DNA of 11,567 bases. It comes from an uncultured Clostridia bacterium (GTDB taxonomy: Bacteria; Bacillota; Clostridia; Oscillospirales; Oscillospiraceae). The stretch spans positions 1-11,567 of the forward strand of contig CAMGPO010000009.1 in assembly GCA_946060825.1 (NCBI GenBank), written 5' to 3'. Positions 1 through 4,792 of this stretch are shown piece after piece. The notes beneath the pieces are model-generated. The model was given only the letters and a program-made list of their open reading frames with translations, did not search any database and was not told the DNA's origin. Each line of letters starts with the position of its first letter. The stretch's first letter is position 1. A program made the position numbers and the translations under genes.

Positions 1-350
1 GCAGTCTCCATTCTGCGATTCAAGCCGCTGAGTCTGCTTCAGTTCTGGGTGACGTCCGTTGACTATCTTTTGCTCGGCCGCATCATTAGACGCCTGTACG
101 TGATCATTGCCGGCGTTTTGGGGAATGGACTCTTGGGCGTTCTGTTTTCATTATTTGGAATTTTTCTCAATTTTTTGATTCCGATCATCTTATGCCTGAC
201 CGCATTTCTCCGGTCTACTGTGCGATCGCGGCCATTCTGTCGCCCATTGTTGCGCTGGTAAAAGGCTTCCGGGTATCCCTTGAAATGAAGAACGGGGAGG
301 TTTATACCGGCAATATGCTGTTGCTTGTTATGGATATGCTCTGCCCGTAA
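1..350 (+). pseudogene. Decayed fragment of a diacylglycerol-kinase-like lipid kinase
   Basis: No single frame reads through this stretch, but pieces in two frames resemble successive parts of the DAGK/LCB5/YegS lipid kinase family. Frame 3 at 3-59 reads ...AESASVLGDVR and then hits a TGA at 60-62. Frame 1 from about 49 reads VDYLLLGRI...YVIIAGVLGNGLLG, like the family's VDLGR...YFINVAGxGFDAEV segment, and stops at 261. Frame 3 resumes from about 192, reading RISPVYCAIAAI...VKGFRVSLEM and GEVYTGNMLLLVM, like the family's conserved region before the metal-site loop, and stops at 348-350. The family normally continues for about 100 more residues, which are missing. The gene begins outside the window. 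I infer at least two frame disruptions plus C-terminal truncation. Similarity was judged by eye only, so this is a moderate-to-low confidence call. The alternative is non-coding DNA with chance resemblance. Confidence 0.42.
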
Positions 351-356
351 AAACAG

Positions 357-387
357 GAGCGGCGTGGCAAAGGCCACGCCGCTCTTT
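357..387 (-). terminator. Strong hairpin terminator, probably for the leftward genes
   Basis: A perfect 12-base-pair GC-rich stem (GAGCGGCGTGGC at 357-368 with its complement at 373-384) encloses an AAAG loop. Read on the minus strand, the stem is followed by CTGTTTTTA, an adequate U tract, which suits termination of the DUF378 transcript. Read on the plus strand only TTT follows, so it is a weaker terminator in that direction, though it could also end transcription of the decayed kinase. Confidence 0.8.
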
Positions 388-411
388 GAAATAAGGCATA
401 CTGCGCTGCCG

Positions 412-432
412 ACGCCGCGCTTTCCGCGGCGT
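412..432 (-). other. Second GC-rich hairpin just downstream of the DUF378 gene
   Basis: A perfect 8-base-pair stem (ACGCCGCG at 412-419 with CGCGGCGT at 425-432) has a 5-base loop. It starts 3 bases after the DUF378 stop codon. No T run follows it on either strand, so alone it is not a standard terminator. It may protect the mRNA 3' end or assist the terminator at 357-387. Confidence 0.55.
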
Positions 433-435
433 ATG

Positions 436-642
436 TTATTCGGCCTCCGAGGTCTGGTGTCCGCGGCGGAAGAGCAGGGAAATACACCAGAGTCCGGCGA
501 GGCCCACGATCGCAAAGACGACGCGGCTCAGTGTTGCGGTCTGGCCTCCGAAGATCCAGGCCACCAGATCAAAGCGGAAGAACCCTACCAGGCCCCAGTT
601 GATGGCTCCAATGATCGCCAGCAGCAGAGCAACGGTATCCAT
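436..642 (-). CDS. DUF378 family small membrane protein (YuzA-like)
   Basis: This 68-residue protein has two predicted transmembrane helices, roughly residues 3-22 and 38-58, a short charged C-terminal tail, and the family hallmark GAINWGLVGFF in helix 1 followed by FDLVAWIFG. These features match DUF378, a widespread bacterial inner-membrane family of unknown function (B. subtilis YuzA is a member). The reading frame stays open to a start at 684, but I chose the ATG at 642. It has a near-perfect Shine-Dalgarno (GGAGGTG, about 6 bases upstream on the minus strand) and gives the usual family length, with the hydrophobic helix beginning immediately. It is followed by two hairpins, one a terminator. 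It lies 95 bases downstream of the 227-residue gene on the same strand and may have its own promoter. Family assignment is solid; function is unknown. Confidence 0.88.
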   Translation of the reverse strand: MDTVALLLAIIGAINWGLVGFFRFDLVAWIFGGQTATLSRVVFAIVGLAGLWCISLLFRRGHQTSEAE

Positions 643-650
643 AGAAACAC

Positions 651-657
651 CTCCGAT
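651..657 (-). promoter_or_regulatory. Shine-Dalgarno that fixes the DUF378 start
   Basis: Read on the minus strand, GGAGGTG lies directly upstream of TTTCT and the ATG at 642. No comparable site precedes the in-frame start at 684, so this site decides the start codon. Confidence 0.8.
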
Positions 658-672
658 CAATTTCACAGCAAT

Positions 673-700
673 ATCGTTCCTCATTTTTCAGAAAACATAC
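673..700 (-). promoter_or_regulatory. Candidate sigma-F (forespore) promoter for the DUF378 gene
   Basis: On the minus strand GTATG (plus 696-700) and GGAACGAT (plus 673-680) are separated by 15 bases. They fit the degenerate B. subtilis sigma-F patterns GHATR and GGHAHRHT at every position. Transcription would start near 666, about 24 bases before the ATG and with the Shine-Dalgarno inside the leader. I found no good sigma-A promoter in the same gap. The pattern is degenerate, and a stricter consensus (GYWTA with GGNRANANTW) is only partly met, so this is a hypothesis. Confidence 0.35.
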
Positions 701-737
701 AGACATTTTTCGTTTTCCGTGCTGGCACAGCGCCCCA

Positions 738-1421
738 TCATCCGCCGGGGCGGAGGTTGGAAGGCGAGTTCTGCAGGCTGGCGCTCGTGTGCGCGATCGT
801 TTCGGAGCAGAACATGGCTGCCCGCTTCGGATCGTTTAGCGCTGCAAGCGCCGCAATTTCCGATAGTTCCTGCAAGTCCCGTTCCTTTACAGCGTCTGTG
901 AGGTAAGCGGATGCCGATAACGTTTCTTTTGCGTTCTCAATCTTTTCCGGCAAATCATCCAGGGCTCCGGTGCAGAGATCCGTGTACACGACAAGTCTGT
1001 TCCACTCGATTTCGGAACAGAAGAAAAAGTCGTGCGGCCCGTGCCCGGAGTTCCGCAAAAAGCGCACAAAGCATTCCGGGCTGCTGACAGAAGAAAAAAA
1101 CGGAAAGATGCGTTGCTCCAAAAACCCGGCGACCCCGGACACCCATTGTTCGGCCGCATCGTCACGGCTGTCCAGCCGGAATGGTGGGATGCCGCAGTGC
1201 TTCATGGCGTGAATGCGGTTTCCGTATGTATAAATCTCTGCGTCACAGGGAAGCCAGAGTGGGATCACATAGGCGGTGCAGTATACCAGCCCGCCGGGAC
1301 AATCGAAGGATAATCCAAAATAAAGATTGTTTTCCACGGTGTAATAGCGGTGGTTCTTCATCGAAAAACCATGCTTCTGCATCAACGGGCGGAAAGCCCG
1401 GACCAGCTGGGTGATTTTCAT
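738..1421 (-). CDS. Hypothetical protein, 227 residues, family not recognised
   Basis: I do not recognise this protein. It starts with ATG at 1421, preceded by a moderate purine-rich site (AAGGGAAAGGGC about 8 bases upstream). It has no signal peptide or membrane helix and looks cytosolic. The N-terminal half is rich in aromatic residues (HRYYTVENNLYFGLSFDCPG, residues about 24-43; IPLWLPCDAEIYTYG further on). The C-terminal half is more helical and charged, and the last ~20 residues (SASLQNSPSNLRPGG) look disordered. The opening, a short helix then KHGFSMKNHRYYT and a beta-rich stretch, is loosely like DUF4304 or other small immunity-type folds; this is only an impression. Its AT-richer, less biased codon use differs from the genes on the right and suggests low expression or accessory origin. 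A near-consensus leftward promoter lies about 240 bases upstream. Confidence 0.75.
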   Translation of the reverse strand: MKITQLVRAFRPLMQKHGFSMKNHRYYTVENNLYFGLSFDCPGGLVYCTAYVIPLWLPCDAEIYTYGNRIHAMKHCGIPPFRLDSRDDAAEQWVSGVAGFLEQRIFPFFSSVSSPECFVRFLRNSGHGPHDFFFCSEIEWNRLVVYTDLCTGALDDLPEKIENAKETLSASAYLTDAVKERDLQELSEIAALAALNDPKRAAMFCSETIAHTSASLQNSPSNLRPGG

Positions 1422-1665
1422 AAAATATGCCCTTTCCCTTTATGCTGCTGTGCCCCGCTTATCTGTCTGTGTATTTGTCTGCCGGATTCAGGGCTGAACG
1501 CAAAGCGTCCGGAAAAATAAAGTCCAACTTCCCGTAGTATTTTTTTATTGCTTCGATGTTTTTATGGGATGCAGGCAATTTGAACGTTTGCCTGACCTGC
1601 CCGGTTCCAGTGCTCCGCCCGTGATCTCCGGCAGGAACGCGGCTGCAAATAAAGTTCACAATTCT

Positions 1666-1694
1666 ATTATACTCTGCTGCGATAATCCGGTCAA
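1666..1694 (-). promoter_or_regulatory. Near-consensus sigma-A promoter firing leftward
   Basis: On the minus strand a -35 of TTGACC (plus 1689-1694) and a -10 of TATAAT (plus 1666-1671) are exactly 17 bases apart, matching 11 of 12 consensus positions. The predicted start near 1659 would give the 227-residue gene a leader of about 240 bases. Confidence 0.7.
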
Positions 1695-1889
1695 GGACGA
1701 TGCAGGCGGGCCGGATAAGCGCACGGGACGCTGTTTCCTGATCCGTAGGGAGAAAGGCCCTGCCCGGAAACGGACCAGTGCGTTTTGAACGTGAAACGAA
1801 GAAAAAATGTGAGGTGGACAGAAACGAAATCTTGCTGTTTTTTGATAATTATTACAAAAATAATTCATGCAGAACTGGTAATTTAAGGC

Positions 1890-1918
1890 TTTTCAAACAA
1901 TACAATCTGTTGTATAAT
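1890..1918 (+). promoter_or_regulatory. Sigma-A promoter for the DUF1015-ispE pair
   Basis: A perfect -10 (TATAAT, 1913-1918) lies 17 bases after TTTTCA (1890-1895), which matches 4 of 6 -35 positions. The surrounding sequence is AT-rich. Transcription would begin near 1925, leaving a leader of about 68 bases that ends in the ribosome-binding site AGAAAGGTGAAG before the ATG at 1993. Confidence 0.65.
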
Positions 1919-1992
1919 CCAATTAGAATTGTTAGGATGGCCAGTGTGGCTGCCTGCACAATGGACAAAATACGGAAGAAAGGTGAAGTACT

Positions 1993-3234
1993 ATGAATGC
2001 TTTTTTACCCGCTGATATCCTGATGCCGAAGACCGACGCCATGGAAAAATGGGCTGTCATTGCCTGCGACCAGTTTACCTCTGACCAGGCCTACTGGGAC
2101 CGTGTCCGCAAGAATGCTGAGGGCGCCCCCTCCACCATCAACCTGATCCTGCCTGAGGCTGAACTGGGCACCGAGAAGGAAGCCGAGCATACTGCTGTCA
2201 TCAATGCAACGATGGCTGAGTATATCAAGAACGACATCTTTAAAACCTATGAGAATAGCCTGATCTATGTCGAGCGCACTCTGGAGAACGGATCCATCCG
2301 TAAGGGCCTCATCGGTATGGTCGATCTGGACGCCTATGACTACAACCCCGGCTCCACCTCCGCCATCCGTGCCACCGAGCGCACTGTCGTCGAACGGATC
2401 CCGCCCCGTCAGCGCGTTCGCCGTAACGCTCCCATCGAGCTGCCCCACATCCTGATGCTCTGCGACGACCACGACAAGGTCCTCATCGAGCCCATCGCCG
2501 CCAAGAAGGAAGGTCTGGAGAAGATCTACGACTTCGACCTGATGGAAGATGGCGGCCACATCACCGGCTGGCTGGTCTCCGGCAAGGATGTCGAGGACTT
2601 CAACACAGCCCTGACCCAGTACAGCGCCACGGTTGGCGAGAAGTATGTCGGTCTGAAGGGCACCCCGATGGTCTTCGCCGTCGGTGACGGCAACCACTCC
2701 CTGGCCACCGCCAAGTCCTGCTACGAAGAGCTGAAGGCCCAGAACCCCGGTGCCGATCTCTCCAATCATCCTGCCCGCTACGCCCTGGTCGAGCTGGAGA
2801 ACATCCACGACGAGGCCCAGGTCTTTGAGCCCATCCACCGCGTCATCACCAACACCGATCCTCAGGCTCTGCTGGCCGCCCTCAAGGCGGAGGCCTGCGC
2901 CGACGATGGTTTCCAGGTCAAGTGGTACATCGGTAAGGAGTCCGGCACCATCAGCCTCGACAAGGCCAAGAGTCAGCTGGCGGTCGGCGTTCTGCAGGGC
3001 TTCCTGGACGGCTATCTCAAGGAGCATGCCGGTGATATCGACTACATCCATGACGACGACGAGCTGATCCGTCTGGCCGATCAGGAGAACGCCATCGGCT
3101 TCCTGCTGCCCGCCATGGAAAAGAGCCAGCTCTTCCGCGGTGTCATCGCCGACGGCGTCTTGCCCAGAAAGACCTTCTCCATGGGCCACGCCAGAGAAAA
3201 ACGCTACTATCTGGAAGGAAGAAAGATCAAGTGA
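1993..3234 (+). CDS. DUF1015 family protein (COG4198-like)
   Basis: This complete 413-residue cytosolic protein begins ADILMPKTDAMEKWAVIACDQF and carries the motif GDGNHSLATAK at residues 231-241. Both are typical of DUF1015 proteins, which are about 400-420 residues long. The family has no settled biochemical role. In other Firmicutes it often sits beside serine biosynthesis genes (serA, serC), and its D-G-[NH]-H motif resembles that of ParB/SerK-type folds, so a role in serine metabolism has been suspected; no ser gene is in this window. The ATG at 1993 has a GAAAGGTG site about 7 bases upstream and its own promoter at 1890-1918. Codon use is strikingly restricted (mostly GAC, GAG, AAG, CTG, GTC, GCC, CCC, TCC), unlike the neighbours, which suggests high expression. 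Its stop overlaps the ispE start. Confidence 0.93.
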   Translation: MNAFLPADILMPKTDAMEKWAVIACDQFTSDQAYWDRVRKNAEGAPSTINLILPEAELGTEKEAEHTAVINATMAEYIKNDIFKTYENSLIYVERTLENGSIRKGLIGMVDLDAYDYNPGSTSAIRATERTVVERIPPRQRVRRNAPIELPHILMLCDDHDKVLIEPIAAKKEGLEKIYDFDLMEDGGHITGWLVSGKDVEDFNTALTQYSATVGEKYVGLKGTPMVFAVGDGNHSLATAKSCYEELKAQNPGADLSNHPARYALVELENIHDEAQVFEPIHRVITNTDPQALLAALKAEACADDGFQVKWYIGKESGTISLDKAKSQLAVGVLQGFLDGYLKEHAGDIDYIHDDDELIRLADQENAIGFLLPAMEKSQLFRGVIADGVLPRKTFSMGHAREKRYYLEGRKIK

Positions 3235-4103
3235 CTGCCCTCTATGCCTCCGGCTATGCCAAGCTGAACCTGTACCTGAACGTCATCGGAAAGCGGGACG
3301 ACGGCTACCACAACATTGAATCCGTGATGCAGGCCGTCACTCTGCGGGACGACATGGAGATCCTGCTCGGGACGAAGGAACCGTGGCTGATCGACTCGGA
3401 CCGGGACGATGTGCCCCGGAACGAGGATAACCTGTGCTGGAGAGCCGCGGAGCTGTTCTTCGGGGCCATCGGCGAAGACCCGGACGGTCTGACCGTCCAC
3501 ATCCTCAAGCGGATCCCCATGGGCGCCGGCCTGGCCGGAGGAAGCACCGATGCGGCTGCCCTTCTCCGGGCGCTGGATGTCTACTATGACAAGCGGCTTT
3601 CCCTCGACGCCCTCTGTCAGCTCGGCGCGAAGGTCGGCAGCGACGTGCCCTTCTGCATCCTCGGCGGCACAGCCATCACGGAGGAAAAGGGACAGCTCCT
3701 GTTTCCGATCATCCATGAGCCGCAGGCCTACTACGTGATTGTCAAACCGGAGGCATCGATCTCCACGAAGGAGATGTACGAGCAGCTTGACCGGGAGGGA
3801 ATTCCGGCGGCGAATGATACCAAGCGGATCGTCAACGGCTTCCGGAACCAGAATGTTGCCCAGATCGCAAAGAATCTCTACAATGTCTTTGAGCCGCTGG
3901 CCATCCAGCGGGTGCCGGAGATCGGTAAGATCAAGCAGCAGCTCAAGCAGCACGGCGCCCTGAACGCCCAGATGACCGGCTCCGGCTCCGCCGTGTTCGG
4001 CATCTTTGACAGTTTGGAGACGGCCATGGAAGCCTGTGACACGCTCCGCGAAAAATACCCGGAGACCTTCCTGGCGACCAACGGCGATTTTGACGAAGCC
4101 TGA
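3231..4103 (+). CDS. ispE: 4-diphosphocytidyl-2-C-methyl-D-erythritol kinase
   Basis: IspE phosphorylates CDP-methylerythritol with ATP, the fourth step of the MEP (non-mevalonate) pathway to isoprenoid precursors, in the cytosol. The 290 residues are the normal length. All three GHMP-kinase motifs are present: YAKLNLYL at the N-terminus with catalytic Lys11; the ATP-binding PMGAGLAGGSTDAAA at residues 96-110; and MTGSGSAVFG at 248-257. KVGSDVPF supplies catalytic Asp138, the counterpart of E. coli Asp141. The GTG start at 3231 overlaps the DUF1015 stop (GTGA), with a GGAAGGAAG site about 9-10 bases upstream, so the two genes should be one transcript with coupled translation. The hairpin at 4116-4152 closes the unit. 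Codon use is less restricted than in the DUF1015 gene. Identification is secure. Confidence 0.97.
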   Translation: MTALYASGYAKLNLYLNVIGKRDDGYHNIESVMQAVTLRDDMEILLGTKEPWLIDSDRDDVPRNEDNLCWRAAELFFGAIGEDPDGLTVHILKRIPMGAGLAGGSTDAAALLRALDVYYDKRLSLDALCQLGAKVGSDVPFCILGGTAITEEKGQLLFPIIHEPQAYYVIVKPEASISTKEMYEQLDREGIPAANDTKRIVNGFRNQNVAQIAKNLYNVFEPLAIQRVPEIGKIKQQLKQHGALNAQMTGSGSAVFGIFDSLETAMEACDTLREKYPETFLATNGDFDEA

Positions 4104-4115
4104 TTAAAGTAAGAG

Positions 4116-4152
4116 AACACCGTCTATACTTCCGGTATAGGCGGTGTTTTTT
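4116..4152 (+). terminator. Terminator after ispE that contains the spoIIR ribosome-binding site
   Basis: The arm AACACCGTCTATAC (4116-4129) pairs with GTATAGGCGGTGTT (4135-4148), forming a 14-base-pair stem with one T-G wobble and a 5-base loop. The stem leads into a run of six T (4147-4152). This is a good intrinsic terminator for DUF1015-ispE. Unusually, the spoIIR ATG starts at the very next base, and the 3' arm holds its Shine-Dalgarno. Confidence 0.85.
4139..4146 (+). promoter_or_regulatory. spoIIR Shine-Dalgarno inside the terminator stem
   Basis: AGGCGGTG differs by one base from AGGAGGTG and lies 6 bases before the ATG at 4153. All eight bases are paired in the hairpin, so any transcript that includes the 5' arm would hide the site. 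Confidence 0.6.
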
Positions 4153-4743
4153 ATGAAAAAAGTTTGTACTTACACGGTGATTTTCACGGCCTGCTGGCTG
4201 CTGCTGGCGGGCACGCTCCTGCGCCAGGAAAAGCTGGCCTCCCGGCTGATCCGCATCCACATCCTGGCGAACTCCGACTCTGAGGCGGATCAGGCGGAAA
4301 AGCTGCGGGTGCGGGACGCGGTGCTGGGACAGGTCTCGTCTTTGACGGCGGACTGCAAAACGAGAGGGGAGGCGGCTGCCGTCTTGGCGAGCCACGCTGC
4401 GGAACTGGGCCAGACGGCATCGGAGGTCTCCGGAAGGAATGTGACCGTCAGCCTTGGGACGGAGTGGTATGAGACGCGGGATTATGGCGGATTTTCCCTT
4501 CCTGCCGGGGAATATCTCTCTCTGTGCATCGGTATCGGCGAGGCGGAGGGACATAACTGGTGGTGCGTGGCTTTCCCGTCGGTCTGCACGGCAGCCACAG
4601 CGGAAGAACTGGAAACAACGGCCGTCTCAGCTGGATTTGACGGCGGCGACCTCCGCATGATGACCGGCGACAGCCCGGACGTCGAAGTGCGCTACTTCCT
4701 GCTGGAGCTGATTTCCCGGCTGCGGGACGTCCTCCGGGGTTGA
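4153..4743 (+). CDS. spoIIR: Stage II sporulation protein R
   Basis: SpoIIR is made in the forespore and secreted toward the mother cell, where it triggers the membrane protease SpoIIGA to process pro-sigma-E and so couples the two developmental programmes. The 196-residue product has a basic start (MKKV) and one hydrophobic signal/anchor helix at about residues 8-23. The family signature RIHILANSDSEADQ and KLRVRDAV follow (residues about 34-57), with the second block GEYLSLCIGIGE...NWWCVAFP (NWWC at 135-138). I chose the ATG at 4153; a GTG in frame at 4144 lies within the terminator stem and would destroy the spacing to the AGGCGGTG site. No clear sigma-F promoter (the usual one for spoIIR) is visible upstream; a TATACT at 4125-4130 is only half a promoter. 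The ORF ends at the addBA promoter. Confidence 0.93.
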   Translation: MKKVCTYTVIFTACWLLLAGTLLRQEKLASRLIRIHILANSDSEADQAEKLRVRDAVLGQVSSLTADCKTRGEAAAVLASHAAELGQTASEVSGRNVTVSLGTEWYETRDYGGFSLPAGEYLSLCIGIGEAEGHNWWCVAFPSVCTAATAEELETTAVSAGFDGGDLRMMTGDSPDVEVRYFLLELISRLRDVLRG

Positions 4744-4768
4744 TGAAAACGGGGAAATCCGCTATACT
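4740..4768 (+). promoter_or_regulatory. Sigma-A promoter for addBA
   Basis: TTGATG (4740-4745) overlaps the spoIIR stop codon and is followed, after exactly 17 bases, by TATACT (4763-4768), matching 9 of 12 consensus positions. The start would be near 4775, about 18 bases before the addB GTG, with AAGGCGGGA as a plausible ribosome-binding site between them. This lets the repair genes be expressed independently of sporulation. Confidence 0.6.
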
Positions 4769-4792
4769 GGAGAAAAGAAAGGCGGGATTCCG

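Larger units (their letters stand above)
1422..1992. other. Intergenic region with diverging promoters, no confident gene
   Basis: The gap separates leftward from rightward genes. It contains the leftward promoter at 1666-1694, the rightward promoter at 1890-1918, a small 7-base-pair hairpin (1572-1578 with 1588-1594), and an AT-rich stretch at about 1790-1930. A minus-strand frame at 1459-1659 could encode 66 residues ending in a protein-like stretch (NIEAIKKYYGKLDFIFPDAL), but it starts with GTG almost exactly at the predicted transcription start and has no ribosome-binding site. I do not call it as a gene; it could be a remnant. I saw no tRNA, riboswitch fold or insertion sequence here. 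Confidence 0.6.

Noticed and set aside
1571..1594. Small hairpin with arms CAGGCAA and TTGCCTG as a terminator or riboswitch part
   Set aside because: It is only 7 base pairs with a 9-base loop, has no U tract on either strand, and no riboswitch core is recognisable around it.
1459..1659. Possible 66-residue minus-strand gene
   Set aside because: It has a GTG start with no ribosome-binding site, placed at the predicted transcription start. The end of the peptide looks protein-like, but that is not enough to call a gene.
1778..1996. 72-codon plus-strand frame before the DUF1015 gene
   Set aside because: It spans the AT-rich promoter region, has no ribosome-binding site, and its product resembles no protein.
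2005..3189. Long open frame on the minus strand (394 codons)
   Set aside because: It is the antisense of the DUF1015 gene and stays open only because of that gene's codon bias; its Gly/Val/Asp-rich product resembles no family and has no ribosome-binding site.
4090..4118. TTGACG at 4090-4095 as the -35 of a spoIIR promoter
   Set aside because: At 16-18 bases downstream the sequence is AGAGAA/GAGAAC/AGAACA, which is a poor -10; no sigma-F pattern was found either.
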